The notes under the pieces were generated by a model that saw only the letters and a list, made by a program, of their open reading frames with translations, did no database searches and was not told the DNA's origin. Below are positions 16,313 through 25,767 of a DNA stretch of 64,000 nucleotides, piece by piece (within the stretch, counting starts at the first letter, position 1; each line of letters opens with the position of its first letter). This DNA is from Lachnospiraceae bacterium (GTDB taxonomy: Bacteria; Bacillota; Clostridia; Lachnospirales; Lachnospiraceae). The position numbers and the translations under genes were made by a program. The stretch is from positions 1 through 64,000 of the forward strand of contig JAIDHX010000039.1 in NCBI GenBank assembly GCA_029053015.1, in the 5' to 3' direction.

Positions 16313-17155
16313 ATGGACCTAACGACAGGAAATGTGGAGTGTGCAAAAGCGCCCATCGGCGTATTTGACTCCGGCATAGGCGGGTTGACGGTGGCGAGGG
16401 AAATCATGCGCCAGATTCCCAATGAAAGTATTGTTTATTTTGGGGATACGGCGAGGCTTCCCTACGGCAGCAAATCCAAGGAAACCGTAACAAGGTATTC
16501 CAGACAGATTGTCCGTTTCTTAAAGACACATCATGTCAAGACCATAGTGGCGGCATGCAATACCGTGAGCGCCTACGCTTTGGAGATGCTGGAGCAGGAG
16601 AGTGACATCCCTGTCATTGGCGTGGTGAAGCCCGGCGCAAAGGTGGCGGCGGCCACCACCCGCAACAAAAAAATCGGCGTTATCGCGACGGAAGCTACCA
16701 TCGGAAGCGGTATTTATAACCGGTACATAGAAGAACTGAACCACGGCGTTACTATATGGGAGAAAGCATGCCCTCTCTTTGTACCGCTGGTGGAGGAAGG
16801 ACTGTTGGAGGATCCGGTCACGGATGAAATTGCAAGGCGCTATCTGACGGAACTGATTGATTTGGATATCGATACTTTGATTTTGGGCTGTACCCACTAT
16901 CCGCTGATTCGTTCCACCCTCGGCAGGATTATGGGTGAGGGTGTCACGCTGGTCAATCCCGCCTATGAGACGGCAAGGGAACTGAAGGAGATGCTGGCGG
17001 AGAAAGGGCTTTTGAACACGGAAGAGCCGAAGCTCGGCAGCAACCGGTATCAGTTTTATGTGAGCGATACCACGGAAAAATTCATCCGGTTTGCAAATTC
17101 TATTATTAAGTACGGAATACTGTCTGCCAGACAGGTAAATATTGAAGAATATTAG
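16313..17155 (+). CDS. murI: Glutamate racemase
   Basis: Cofactor-independent racemase that makes D-glutamate for peptidoglycan. 280 residues. Catalytic cysteines are in VAACNTVSA and LGCTHYPLI, and the N-terminal IGVFDSGIGGLTVAREI plus VYFGDTARLPYGSKS are family signatures. AGAGGAAAT precedes the ATG. The DUF1934 gene starts 44 bases after the stop, so the two are probably one unit. Confidence 0.96.
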   Translation: MDLTTGNVECAKAPIGVFDSGIGGLTVAREIMRQIPNESIVYFGDTARLPYGSKSKETVTRYSRQIVRFLKTHHVKTIVAACNTVSAYALEMLEQESDIPVIGVVKPGAKVAAATTRNKKIGVIATEATIGSGIYNRYIEELNHGVTIWEKACPLFVPLVEEGLLEDPVTDEIARRYLTELIDLDIDTLILGCTHYPLIRSTLGRIMGEGVTLVNPAYETARELKEMLAEKGLLNTEEPKLGSNRYQFYVSDTTEKFIRFANSIIKYGILSARQVNIEEY

Positions 17156-17199
17156 AATGGGGCTCAGATTGAAAAATGCGCTCCGGCATGGAGGATAGT

Positions 17200-17646
17200 A
17201 TGACGAAAGATGTTTTGCTGGCAATAAAGGGGATACAGTTTGACGCATCGGAAGCAGAGAGCAATGTGCAGACGATTACGGCGGCGGAGTATTATGAAAA
17301 GAACAGCAGCCGGTATGTGATTTTTGAAGAAACGGAAGAGGGAACCGACGAAAAGACAAAAAATATCATTAAGTTTAAGGACAATATGATGGAGCTTACA
17401 AAAAGGGGCTTTGTCAATGTGCATATGCTTTTTGAGGAAAATAAAAAGAACCTGACAAACTATGCCACGCCCTTTGGCGATGTGCTGATAGGAATCGATG
17501 CAAAAAAAATAACGCTCACGGAAGAAGAGCACAAAATAAGCATCGATATTGATTATGCACTGGAAGCAAACTATGAGTTTCTGGCAGACTGTAAAATCAA
17601 TGTTGAAATATCAGAAAAGAGGCAGCCGAAGGCATGCCTCTCATAA
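17200..17646 (+). CDS. DUF1934 (YwiB-type) protein
   Basis: A 148-residue protein of the DUF1934 family, small beta-barrels related in fold to lipocalins and of unknown role. Sequence points: VLLAIKGIQFDASEAESNVQ at the N-terminus, the YYEKNSSRYVIFEETEEG strand, the NIIKFKDNMMELTKRG core, and LTEEEHKISIDIDYALEAN near the end. The start at 17200 has GGAGG 5 bases upstream; an in-frame ATG at 17176 lacks one. It sits directly after murI, a pairing I recall in Gram-positive genomes. Confidence 0.8.
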   Translation: MTKDVLLAIKGIQFDASEAESNVQTITAAEYYEKNSSRYVIFEETEEGTDEKTKNIIKFKDNMMELTKRGFVNVHMLFEENKKNLTNYATPFGDVLIGIDAKKITLTEEEHKISIDIDYALEANYEFLADCKINVEISEKRQPKACLS

Positions 17647-17667
17647 ACTTGATTTATGTACTTTATG

Positions 17668-18144
17668 CTATTTGACAGGTTTGGCGCCGGCTTTTTCCTG
17701 TGCTTTTTCCACAGCGCGCTTGAACCAGCCCTTTTTCTTCTGGGGCGCGGCCTGCGGCTTACCGTGCAGTCCTTTGACACCGAGTATGTAAATGCCGCTT
17801 ACGACAGCCTTTACCTCTTTTTTGACAGGGATGCTGTCAAAGATTTTTTCATCGCTGACAAGCGATAAAATCTGGGGACCGACTTTTGCTTTCACAATGG
17901 GCAGCTTGGCGCCGCGCATAAGCTTCGGCGTCTGGTCAATGACCATCTGCGGCAGACCGGAATCCTTCATCTTCATCCGCTTTTTGTCAATAATCAGCAT
18001 GGAAATCGTCTGCTTGTTTTCTTCCATGAGAGCCTGCTGCTCATCCTGTTTTTTCTGCGCTTTCTTTCCCAAAAAGTATAACACTGCCATAATGGCGATG
18101 ATAACTACGATAACTACAATGGCTATAATCCAACCTGTGCTCAC
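17668..18144 (-). CDS. Single-pass membrane protein with coiled and basic tail, unknown
   Basis: A 158-residue protein: short outer N-terminus, one transmembrane segment (IIAIVVIVVIIAIMAVLYFL), then a KKAQKKQDEQQALMEENKQ helix, a middle domain (MRGAKLPIVKAKVGPQILSL), and a Lys/Ala-rich C-terminus. The shape recalls YajC but the sequence does not convince me. Start is GTG 18144 with AGGAGG about 6 bases upstream; the longer frame to 18186 lacks a site. Its stop faces the DUF1934 stop. A long open frame on the other strand across this gene is a shadow. Confidence 0.65.
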   Translation of the reverse strand: MSTGWIIAIVVIVVIIAIMAVLYFLGKKAQKKQDEQQALMEENKQTISMLIIDKKRMKMKDSGLPQMVIDQTPKLMRGAKLPIVKAKVGPQILSLVSDEKIFDSIPVKKEVKAVVSGIYILGVKGLHGKPQAAPQKKKGWFKRAVEKAQEKAGAKPVK

Positions 18145-18322
18145 AAGACACCTCCTAAATTTACTATGCACAAAATATTGTAGCATTGTTTGGAATATTA
18201 GGCAATACGATTTTTGGGGGTATTTTTTCCCGAAGCATTGTGGTATGATGGAACAGACCTTCTTTTGTTGGTCTGTAAGGCTGCTTTGGCGGATGCGAAG
18301 CAGGAAGGATAAGGTGACTCAG

Positions 18323-19795
18323 ATGCAGCAGGTATGGAATATTACCGTGGAGGCAGTGCGGTTTATATTCGGACACTTGGTATTTTTTAATTTAATATTT
18401 GCGGTGATTATCGTGTTTTTCCAGCGCAGGGACCCGAAGACCGTCTGGACATGGCTGATGCTTTTGTATTTCATACCGATACTCGGCTTTATTTTTTATC
18501 TGTTTATCGGAACGGATATGCACAAGCGGAAGATGTTTAGGGTCAAAGAGATTGAGGACAAGCTGAACGAGGCAATCCGGCAGCAGGAGCTTAAGCTGAG
18601 AAGCAACGAGCTGCAGGAACACACGCCCGATATAGAAGGCTTTTCTGATTTGGTGATGTTTAACTTAAGCACCACGGGAGCAATGCTGACGGACAAAAAC
18701 GACATCGATATTTTCACGGACGGCAACGCCAAATTTGAAGCTTTGCTGGAGGATTTGCGGCAGGCAAAGGAATTTATCCATATACAGTATTATATTATAA
18801 AAAACGATGTGCTTTTTAACCGCATCAGGGAGGTGCTGGAGGAAAAGGCGGCACAGGGTGTGGAGGTCAGGGTTTTGTTTGACGCAATGGGCTGCCGCTC
18901 CGTGAGAAAAAGCTACTGGCGAAAGCTAAACAGCAAGGGCATTAAGACGGCGGAATTTTTCCCGATTCTGCTGCGCCGCCTGCACCTTCGTGTCAATTAC
19001 CGCAATCACAGGAAAATCGTGGTGATTGACAATAAGGTAGGTTATGTGGGAGGTTTTAACATCGGAAAGGAATATATCGGTCTGGATCCCAGGTTTGGCT
19101 ACTGGCGCGACACGCACCTGCGCATCATAGGCGAGGCGGTGCAGGGGTTGGAATTGAGATTTCTGCTGGACTGGAACTATGCGGCGGAGGAAAACCTGTT
19201 TACCGAGCCGAAATATATGGAGGGAATGCAGTCGGGAAGCCGCGACAGGTGCGGCGTGCAGATTATCTACAGCGGACCGGATACCTCGCTGCAGCCTGTG
19301 CGGGACAACTATGTCCGTCTCATCAACAAGGCGCAGAAACGAATTTACATCCAGACGCCCTATTTCATACCTGACGAGGCACTGTACACGGCACTGATGA
19401 TGGCGATATATTCCGGCGTGGAGGTCAATCTGATGATTCCCTGCAAGCCGGACCATCCTTTTGTGTACTGGGCGACATATTCTTACATGGGAGAGCTGGT
19501 TATGGCGGGAGCCAAATGCTATATCTACAACAATGGTTTCCTTCATACAAAAGCGATTGTGGTGGACGAAAAGGTATTCTGCTGCGGCACTGCCAACATG
19601 GATATCCGAAGCTTTGCCTTGAATTTTGAAGTAAATGCGGTGGTTTACGACGAGGCGAAGGCAAGGGAGATGACAGAATATTTTATGGAAGATTTAAAGC
19701 ACTGTACTTTGGTGACAAAGGACATGTATGCCAGCCGCTCGCTGCCTGTGCGCCTAAAGGAACAGATGAGCAGACTGTTGTCGCCGCTTTTGTAA
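18323..19795 (+). CDS. cls: Cardiolipin synthase
   Basis: Phospholipase D-family enzyme that makes cardiolipin from phosphatidylglycerol at the membrane. 490 residues: two N-terminal transmembrane segments (LVFFNLIFAVIIVFF and WLMLLYFIPILGFIFYLF), then two HKD domains with NHRKIVVIDNKVGYVGGFNI and FLHTKAIVVDEKVFCCGTAN. The ATG at 18323 begins the conserved N-terminus and has AAGGT about 7 bases upstream. The open frame continues upstream to 17792, but that part is antisense to the gene at 17668-18144 and is not counted. Hairpins follow the stop. Confidence 0.93.
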   Translation: MQQVWNITVEAVRFIFGHLVFFNLIFAVIIVFFQRRDPKTVWTWLMLLYFIPILGFIFYLFIGTDMHKRKMFRVKEIEDKLNEAIRQQELKLRSNELQEHTPDIEGFSDLVMFNLSTTGAMLTDKNDIDIFTDGNAKFEALLEDLRQAKEFIHIQYYIIKNDVLFNRIREVLEEKAAQGVEVRVLFDAMGCRSVRKSYWRKLNSKGIKTAEFFPILLRRLHLRVNYRNHRKIVVIDNKVGYVGGFNIGKEYIGLDPRFGYWRDTHLRIIGEAVQGLELRFLLDWNYAAEENLFTEPKYMEGMQSGSRDRCGVQIIYSGPDTSLQPVRDNYVRLINKAQKRIYIQTPYFIPDEALYTALMMAIYSGVEVNLMIPCKPDHPFVYWATYSYMGELVMAGAKCYIYNNGFLHTKAIVVDEKVFCCGTANMDIRSFALNFEVNAVVYDEAKAREMTEYFMEDLKHCTLVTKDMYASRSLPVRLKEQMSRLLSPLL

Positions 19796-19835
19796 AAAAG
19801 GCTTTTAAGAAGCGGGTATTTGTGCTATAACTAAT

Positions 19836-19920
19836 GTGAAGAGAATTTCTAAGCTTGCAAAAAACGCAAGCCAAGAAATTCTAAAGCTTCACATCGAAGA
19901 ATGACCGAAGGTCATTCTTC
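19836..19920 (+). terminator. Two consecutive hairpins after cardiolipin synthase
   Basis: First a long imperfect stem (GTGAAG..AATTTCT..GCTTGC pairing with GCAAGC..AGAAATT..GCTTCAC, 19836-19891), then a perfect GAAGAATGACC / GGTCATTCTTC hairpin (19896-19920). They fill the gap before the next gene and probably end the transcript. Confidence 0.6.
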
Positions 19921-19974
19921 ATGATTGTCTGTGTCATGAAAAATAGCATAAAAATGGCATGGCGGGAAGGTTGA

Positions 19975-21048
19975 ATGGAGATGAAAATAAGAAGAGCAGC
20001 AGTGTTGATGTCGGTTTTACTGGCGCTTGCCGTGCTTACAGGATGCGGAAAAGAGAAAAGTAAAAATTTAGCGGATATTAAGGTGGAAAAGTATCTGAGC
20101 TGGAATTCGGAGTATACGGGGCTTTCCCTTACGGTGGCGCCCAAAACGGAAGTGACGGACGAAATGATTGAGGAGACCCTTGTATCAGCCCTGTCGGGGT
20201 ATGTGACAAGCGAGGACGGCATCAAGGATCGTGCTGCTGAACTTGGAGATACGGTCAATATTGATTATTCGGGAAAAAAGGATGATGTGGCGTTTGAAGG
20301 CGGAACTGCCGCAAACCAAAGCCTGACGCTGGGTTCCGGCAGCTTCATACCGGGCTTTGAGGACGGACTGGTGGGTGTGAAGCCGGGCGAAACCGTGGAA
20401 TTAGACCTTTCCTTTCCGGCTAATTTCCGCAATGAGGAACTTGCGGGACAGGCTGTGGTATTTACGGTCACGGTCAATTATATTTATCCGGCGACGACTG
20501 CCGAAATTCCGGATGATATAGTCAGCTGGTATACAAACGGGGAATATACGACGATGGAGGACTTCAAGGTCTATTGCCGCGACTATCTGGAATACAATGC
20601 AGATTACCAGTATAGCTCCGCAAAGGAAGCGGAGGTCATCAGGGCGCTGGAGGCCATTGTGGAATGTGAAAAAGTGCCGGATGTACTGATGGAGAAATAT
20701 GCGGCAAATATTCAGGCATCGCTTGAGCGTCAGGCCGCACAGTATGGGGTGGATGTGGAAACCTTCTGCACCTATTATTACAGGACAGATTCCGAATCCT
20801 ATATTGCACAAGTGGCGGAGGCAAGCGCCCGTCAGGGTATGATGTTCCAGTACATTGCCAATAAGGAAGGCTTAAACGTATCGGATGAGGAACTGGACGA
20901 GTCCCTGCAGCGTTTTGTGGAAGAGAACAGATTGGAATCCGTGGAAGTGCTGCTTGCGGACACGGACAAGGAGGAATTCAGGGAATATTTTATGTTTGAG
21001 AAGGTTGTGGATTTTGTGTTTGACAATGCACAGGTGACAGAGTATTAG
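19975..21048 (+). CDS. Trigger-factor-like FKBP lipoprotein (peptidyl-prolyl isomerase)
   Basis: A 357-residue predicted lipoprotein: signal AAVLMSVLLALAVL with lipobox LTGCGK (Cys about residue 24). The mature part has an FKBP-type domain (about 95-170: GDTVNIDYSGKKDDVAFEGG, LTLGSGSFIPGFEDGLVGVK, then PGETVELDLSFPANF), then a helical C-terminal region resembling trigger factor. It therefore looks like an exported folding helper on the outer membrane face, unlike the cytosolic ribosome-bound trigger factor. An ATG at 19981 (MKIRR) is an equally good start. asnS follows after 31 bases. Confidence 0.85.
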   Translation: MEMKIRRAAVLMSVLLALAVLTGCGKEKSKNLADIKVEKYLSWNSEYTGLSLTVAPKTEVTDEMIEETLVSALSGYVTSEDGIKDRAAELGDTVNIDYSGKKDDVAFEGGTAANQSLTLGSGSFIPGFEDGLVGVKPGETVELDLSFPANFRNEELAGQAVVFTVTVNYIYPATTAEIPDDIVSWYTNGEYTTMEDFKVYCRDYLEYNADYQYSSAKEAEVIRALEAIVECEKVPDVLMEKYAANIQASLERQAAQYGVDVETFCTYYYRTDSESYIAQVAEASARQGMMFQYIANKEGLNVSDEELDESLQRFVEENRLESVEVLLADTDKEEFREYFMFEKVVDFVFDNAQVTEY

Positions 21049-21079
21049 GAATAAGAAAAGCATATAGAAGGGAGAAGAC

Positions 21080-22471
21080 ATGGAATTAACGGATATTAAG
21101 GATTTATACCGAAACAGAGAGAATTATTATGGAAAAGAGGTAACTGTGGGCGGCTGGGTGAGAAGCAACCGCGACTCAAAGACGTTTGGTTTTATTGTCA
21201 TTAACGACGGCACTTATTTTGAGACGCTGCAGGTAGTGTATAGCGACAAACTTGTCAATTTTGAAGAGCTCAGCAAGCTGAATGTAGGCTCCGCAGTTGT
21301 GGTGAAGGGCGTTATCGTGGCGACGCCGGAGGCAAAGCAGCCTTTTGAAATGCAGGCGGAGGAAGCCTTTGTAGAAGGCGTGTCCGGCGCAGATTATCCC
21401 CTGCAGAAAAAGCGCCACAGTTTTGAATATCTGAGAACGATTCCCCACCTGCGTGCAAGGACCAATACGTTTCAGGCAGTGTTTCGGGTGCGCTCGTTGA
21501 TTGCCTATGCCATTCATACCTTCTTTCAGGAGAGGGGCTTTGTCTATGTGCATACGCCGCTGATTACGGGAAGCGACTGTGAAGGCGCCGGCGAAATGTT
21601 CCAGGTGACGACCCTTGATTTGCAGAATGTTCCCAAGACGGAAGAAGGAAACGTTGACTTTTCGGAGGACTTTTTCGGTAAGCCGACCAATCTGACTGTC
21701 AGCGGGCAGTTGAATTTGGAGACTTATGCGTTTGCATTTAAGAATGTATATACCTTCGGTCCCACCTTCAGGGCGGAAAATTCCAATACCACCAGACATG
21801 CGGCAGAGTTCTGGATGATTGAGCCGGAAATTGCGTTTGCGGATTTGACGGACGATATGGTGCTTGCGGAGTCTATGTTGAAGCATATTATCCGCTATGT
21901 ACTGGAAAATGCGCCTGCTGAGATGGCGTTCTTTAACCAGTTTGTGGACAAGGGGCTGATTGAGAGACTGGAGCATGTGCTGCATTCGGATTTTGCTCAT
22001 GTAACTTATACGGAAGCAATTGCGATTCTGGAAAAGCACAATGATGAATTTGAATACAAGGTATCATGGGGCTGTGATTTGCAGACAGAGCATGAGAGAT
22101 ACCTGACGGAGCAGGAATTTAAGCGTCCTGTATTTGTAACCGATTATCCAAAAGAAATCAAAGCATTTTATATGAAACTGAATGACGATGGCAAGACAGT
22201 TGCAGCCATGGATTGTCTGGTACCCGGTATCGGGGAAATTATCGGCGGCAGTCAGAGGGAAGACAAGCTTGAGGTGCTGGAAGCGCGAATGGAAGAAATG
22301 GGTCTGAACAAGGAGGACTACGATTTTTACCTCGATTTGAGAAAGTACGGTTCCGTTCGTCATGCGGGCTTCGGACTTGGTTTTGAGAGATGCGTGATGT
22401 ATCTGACGGGAATGGGAAATATCAGGGATGTGATACCTTTCCCGAGAACGGTAAACAACTGCGAATTATAA
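21080..22471 (+). CDS. asnS: Asparaginyl-tRNA synthetase
   Basis: Class IIb synthetase charging tRNA-Asn, 463 residues. The N-terminal OB-fold anticodon-binding domain ([20 protein letters not shown]) is followed by the catalytic core: motif 2 ([20 protein letters not shown]) and motif 3 ([28 protein letters not shown]). [10 protein letters not shown] and the QLNLE loop favour AsnRS over AspRS. AGAAGGGAG precedes the ATG. No T-box leader is possible in the 31-base gap. The NlpC gene starts 12 bases downstream. Confidence 0.96.
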   Translation: MELTDIKDLYRNRENYYGKEVTVGGWVRSNRDSKTFGFIVINDGTYFETLQVVYSDKLVNFEELSKLNVGSAVVVKGVIVATPEAKQPFEMQAEEAFVEGVSGADYPLQKKRHSFEYLRTIPHLRARTNTFQAVFRVRSLIAYAIHTFFQERGFVYVHTPLITGSDCEGAGEMFQVTTLDLQNVPKTEEGNVDFSEDFFGKPTNLTVSGQLNLETYAFAFKNVYTFGPTFRAENSNTTRHAAEFWMIEPEIAFADLTDDMVLAESMLKHIIRYVLENAPAEMAFFNQFVDKGLIERLEHVLHSDFAHVTYTEAIAILEKHNDEFEYKVSWGCDLQTEHERYLTEQEFKRPVFVTDYPKEIKAFYMKLNDDGKTVAAMDCLVPGIGEIIGGSQREDKLEVLEARMEEMGLNKEDYDFYLDLRKYGSVRHAGFGLGFERCVMYLTGMGNIRDVIPFPRTVNNCEL

Positions 22472-22483
22472 ATGGGAGTGTAG

Positions 22484-23719
22484 ATGAAGAAAGCGGCAGT
22501 CAAAATCATAAACTTAATACTGGTGATTACGCTTATCGGGATGATGACGATTTCCGCGGCTGCGACTACGGCTCAGGATATTAAGGACCAAATCAATCAG
22601 GATAATGCGGCGTTAAGTGATATCAATGACGATATGCTTGCGCTGCAGGATGAGCAGGATTTGTTGGAAGAGGAAATTTGCGATTTGGATGCGGAGCTTG
22701 TCAACACGATGACGGTTATCGCAGGTTTGGAGGATGATATTGCCGCCAGTCAGGAGGCCATTGACGCAAAGGAGAGGGATATCATTGCGAAGGAGGCAGA
22801 TATTCAGACGACGCAGGGCGTGTATGAGGAGGCGTGCGAAAAAGAAGAAGCGCAGTATAACGCCATGGTTGCCCGAATCCAGTATCTGTATGAAAATGGC
22901 GACATGGATTATCTGTCAGTTTTGTTTGCTGCATCGAGCTTCAGCGAGGTACTGACGCTGCAGAGCTATGTGGAAGCTGTTTATACGTATGACCAGAATA
23001 TGCTAGCGGAGTATGAGGCGGCACGGGAAGAAGTGAAACGGATTTGGGAAAGGCTGGAGGAGGAAAAGGCTCTTTTAGAGGAGGAAAAAGCTTCTCTGCA
23101 GGAGGAACAGGATTCTCTGCAGGCAGACCTTGAGGAGATGGCGTCTCAGGTAGCGTATCTGAACGTGCTTTTGGACAAAAAGAAGAGAGAGTCTGCCAAT
23201 TACGATGCGCAGATAGCCCGCATGAGACAGGAAGCCAATGCTTTGAAGGTCAAAATTAAGCAGGAGCAGGCAGAGCTGAAAAAGATTGAAGAGGCGGAGC
23301 GCAGAAGTGCTGCGGCAAATGGCAGTTATACGGTGTCTCCGTCCGTTGCTGATATTATCAACGGTGCATCCGGCAGCGATTTGGGCAAGCAGATAGCCCG
23401 CTACGGCTGCCAGTATATAGGCAACCCCTATGTGCTGGGCGGTACCAGCCTGACGAACGGGGCGGACTGTTCCGGCTTTACCTACCGCATCTATTCTAAT
23501 TTCGGGTACACGATACCCCGCACCTCTTACCTGCAGCGAAGCGCGGGCACGGAGGTCAGCTATGAAAATGCCCAGCCGGGCGATTTAATCTGTTACGAAG
23601 GACATGTGGCATTGTACATCGGCGGCGGGTATATTGTGCATGCGAGCAATGTCAAAACAGGGATTAAGGTAAGCAAGGCGACCTACAAAAAGATTTTGTC
23701 GGTGAGGCGGATTATCTAA
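22484..23719 (+). CDS. Secreted coiled-coil NlpC/P60 peptidoglycan hydrolase
   Basis: A 411-residue exported protein: signal peptide (AAVKIINLILVITLIGMMTI to AAATT), a long coiled coil (about 30-270, LEEEKALLEEEKASLQEEQD), and a C-terminal NlpC/P60 domain (about 295-411) with catalytic Cys in GADCSGFTYRIYS and His in GHVALYIGGGYIVHAS. Such proteins (CwlO/PcsB type) cut D,L-peptide bonds in the cell wall, with the coiled coil as regulator, often through FtsEX; the partner is not in the window. A hairpin at the stop should end the transcript. Confidence 0.92.
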   Translation: MKKAAVKIINLILVITLIGMMTISAAATTAQDIKDQINQDNAALSDINDDMLALQDEQDLLEEEICDLDAELVNTMTVIAGLEDDIAASQEAIDAKERDIIAKEADIQTTQGVYEEACEKEEAQYNAMVARIQYLYENGDMDYLSVLFAASSFSEVLTLQSYVEAVYTYDQNMLAEYEAAREEVKRIWERLEEEKALLEEEKASLQEEQDSLQADLEEMASQVAYLNVLLDKKKRESANYDAQIARMRQEANALKVKIKQEQAELKKIEEAERRSAAANGSYTVSPSVADIINGASGSDLGKQIARYGCQYIGNPYVLGGTSLTNGADCSGFTYRIYSNFGYTIPRTSYLQRSAGTEVSYENAQPGDLICYEGHVALYIGGGYIVHASNVKTGIKVSKATYKKILSVRRII

Positions 23720-23748
23720 GGAAGCGCTGATTAAATCAGCACTTCCTT
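23718..23748 (+). terminator. Hairpin at the stop of the NlpC/P60 gene
   Basis: Arms AAGGAAGCGCTGATT and AATCAGCACTTCCTT with one mismatch and a one-base loop. It overlaps the TAA stop codon. There is no T run, so it may act mainly as a 3' stabiliser. Confidence 0.6.
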
Positions 23749-23797
23749 AAGTCAGTGCAGGCTGTGCCAACAGCGAAGATTATGAGGTAAAAAACAG

Positions 23798-23827
23798 TTG
23801 CAATGTACTTAGGGGCGGGTGTATAAT
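23798..23827 (+). promoter_or_regulatory. Promoter of the tRNA-Val gene
   Basis: TTGCAA (23798-23803), 18-base spacer with TG before the -10, and TATAAT (23822-23827), ending 8 bases before the mature tRNA 5' end. Confidence 0.75.
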
Positions 23828-23835
23828 ACTGATAT

Positions 23836-23909
23836 GGGGTCATAGCTCAGCTGGGATGAGCGTTCGCCTCACACGCGAGAGGTCATGGGTTCGAGCCCCA
23901 TTGGCCCCA
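23836..23909 (+). tRNA. tRNA-Val (anticodon CAC)
   Basis: 74-base cloverleaf: acceptor GGGGTCA / TGGCCCC, D arm GCTC-AGCTGGGAT-GAGC, anticodon stem TTCGC / GCGAG with loop CTCACAC (anticodon CAC), T arm ATGGG-TTCGAGC-CCCAT, discriminator A. CCA is not encoded. A run of seven T just downstream is the terminator. It reads GUG valine codons. Confidence 0.95.
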
Positions 23910-23924
23910 TTTTTTTATCATGAT

Positions 23925-24461
23925 TTACAAGGTTATCCAGAATCGCTTTATCATTTCGCCGTCTACCTCGATTTCCCCTTCCAAAACGCCGCCATTGGCG
24001 AGAATTGTTTTTTCACTGGCATAGTTGTCGTCATCGCAGGTAATTAAAACTTTTTCAATGCCTAATCGGTGACAGTTTGCCAGATTTTGCCTGAGCATTT
24101 CTGTTGCATATCCTTTTTGGCGTTCGCTGGGGCGGACACTATATCCTATGTGACCACCCCAGACAGATAATATCGGATGATTGATATGATGCCGTAAATC
24201 AATAATGCCAACAATTCTATTATCGTCTAATCTGACTGCAATATACACGTTTGATGGAACTTTATTTTGAGGGCAGCCTTCTTGACTGCTTTTGGCTTTG
24301 ATTGTTTCAATCCATTCTTCTGCCGAAGAACATTCTTCGAGCGTTCCGCAGCCGGCGAATTTATCTTTGTCATTAGAATCCAGGATTTCTTGACGAAACG
24401 CCCAGATATCTTCTGCGTATTTCATTGTCGGTTCCATTAATTTGATAGCAGGCATATTCAT
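23925..24461 (-). CDS. GNAT family N-acetyltransferase
   Basis: A 178-residue acetyltransferase. The core WGGHIGYSVRPSERQKGYAT carries the R-x-K-G-Y-A acetyl-CoA loop, followed by LITCDDDNYASEKTILANGG, the usual motif B with the conserved Asn; the DLRHHINHPIL strand precedes it. GGAGG is just before the ATG at 24461 (an ATG two codons later is equally placed). It converges on the tRNA-Val gene and shares its T-run terminator. Substrate unknown; the sequence looks like the YjdJ/Eis-unrelated small GNAT group seen in many Clostridia. Confidence 0.85.
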   Translation of the reverse strand: MNMPAIKLMEPTMKYAEDIWAFRQEILDSNDKDKFAGCGTLEECSSAEEWIETIKAKSSQEGCPQNKVPSNVYIAVRLDDNRIVGIIDLRHHINHPILSVWGGHIGYSVRPSERQKGYATEMLRQNLANCHRLGIEKVLITCDDDNYASEKTILANGGVLEGEIEVDGEMIKRFWITL

Positions 24462-24628
24462 TTTCCTCCAGACACTTTGTTTTAATGTGATAACTTCCGT
24501 TTTCTGTTCTGATTCTAGCATAGACAGGTTTCGAGAGCAAGGTATATGAAAAGCAGACTCTGTTTTTTTCTACTGGATATACGGATAGGATTCTGTTATA
24601 ATGAAAAGCAGTAGACATGGAGGCAGAG

Positions 24629-25000
24629 ATGATAACGAGGGAAGAAGCGGCAGCTTACTGTCTGACGCTGCCGGATACTTACGCAGATACGCCGTTTCAT
24701 GATGAAAACTGGCTGGTTATCCGGTGCAGGGATAACAAAAAAGTATTTGCATGGATTTTTGAGCGGGAAGGGAATATCTGGATTAATGTGAAGATGCGTC
24801 CGGAATGGCGCGATTTCTGGCGCGAAGCGTTTGAAGCGGTAATTGGGGCATATCATCTGAACAAAGAGCATTGGAGTTCCATCATTTTAAACGGAACCGT
24901 TCCGGAAGCGGATGTGCGGAGAATGATAGACGAAAGCTATGATTTGGTGAAGCCGTCCGGAAAAAAGCGAAACAGTAAAAAGAACAAAGGAAATCCATAA
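24629..25000 (+). CDS. MmcQ/YjbR family protein
   Basis: A 123-residue protein of the MmcQ/YjbR fold (CyaY-like, described as DNA-binding). Visible marks: [60 protein letters not shown], then [20 protein letters not shown] with LIxxSYxLV near the end ([10 protein letters not shown]) and a Lys-rich tail. The start at 24629 is preferred over 24617 because GGAGG sits 5 bases before it. The cellular role is not well known. It is followed by the exonuclease gene after 17 bases. Confidence 0.88.
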   Translation: MITREEAAAYCLTLPDTYADTPFHDENWLVIRCRDNKKVFAWIFEREGNIWINVKMRPEWRDFWREAFEAVIGAYHLNKEHWSSIILNGTVPEADVRRMIDESYDLVKPSGKKRNSKKNKGNP

Positions 25001-25017
25001 CATACAGGAAACGGATT

Positions 25018-25716
25018 ATGACAGGGAACATAGGAAAAAGATTGCATGATTATGCGGAAAATTATGTGGTTTTTGATTTGGAAACAACGGGGCTGAGCCC
25101 TGCCAGAGATGAAATCATTGAAATATCGGGAATCAAAGTGCGGGACGGCTCTGTGGAAGAGGAATTTTCTACGCTGGTCAATCCGGGTATTCCGATACCG
25201 TGGGCGGCTTCCCGGGTAAATGGCATTACGGACACAATGGTAAAAAATGCTCCTTATCTTGCAGAGGCACTTGGCGCATTTTTGGATTTTGCGGGGGAAG
25301 CTGTTTTGGTCGGACACAATATTCACAGCTTTGATTTACCCTTTGTATATGCAGGAGCGGCAAAAAAGCTCGACAGGCAGATTGTAAATAATTATGTGGA
25401 TACGCTGTACCTTGCAAAAAGCTGTCTTCCACAGTTGAAGCATTATAAACTGACAGATTTGTCAGAATATTTTGGCTTTGAGACAGAGGGCGCGCACCGG
25501 GCGCTGGCGGACTGCCGCATGAACCAGAGATGTTATGAAGCTCTTTTGAAAATCTGGAAGGAAAAGGAAAAAGAAAGATCACATATGGAAAGCAGCGGAC
25601 AGGACGCATGCTGTCCGGAATGTGGCTGTATTTTGATAAAGAGAAAAGGAAGATTCGGTATGTTTTGGGGTTGTAGTGGTTTTCCGGCATGCCGGTACAC
25701 AAAAAACTGCCGGTAG
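25018..25716 (+). CDS. DnaQ-like 3'-5' exonuclease with C-terminal zinc finger
   Basis: A 232-residue protein. The DEDDh exonuclease domain (about 10-180) shows [20 protein letters not shown] (ExoI), [16 protein letters not shown] (ExoII) and [16 protein letters not shown] (ExoIII, catalytic His). The tail (about 198-232) is a topoisomerase-type C4 zinc finger: [20 protein letters not shown] then [13 protein letters not shown]. Stand-alone proteins of this layout act in proofreading or repair-type trimming; the finger suggests single-strand DNA binding. These roles are inferred from the families. It probably shares a transcript with the MmcQ gene. Confidence 0.88.
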   Translation: MTGNIGKRLHDYAENYVVFDLETTGLSPARDEIIEISGIKVRDGSVEEEFSTLVNPGIPIPWAASRVNGITDTMVKNAPYLAEALGAFLDFAGEAVLVGHNIHSFDLPFVYAGAAKKLDRQIVNNYVDTLYLAKSCLPQLKHYKLTDLSEYFGFETEGAHRALADCRMNQRCYEALLKIWKEKEKERSHMESSGQDACCPECGCILIKRKGRFGMFWGCSGFPACRYTKNCR

Positions 25717-25767
25717 CAGGAAGAAACCCGCAGCGTCTTGCCGTGCTGCGGTGGAATGGGAGGAGCT

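Noticed and set aside
17792..18322. 531-base upstream extension of the cardiolipin synthase frame
   Set aside because: It is antisense to the membrane protein gene at 17668-18144, which has a good ribosome site; the synthase family sequence begins at 18323.
21049..21079. T-box riboswitch for asnS
   Set aside because: Only 31 bases lie before the gene and no specifier or antiterminator is present.
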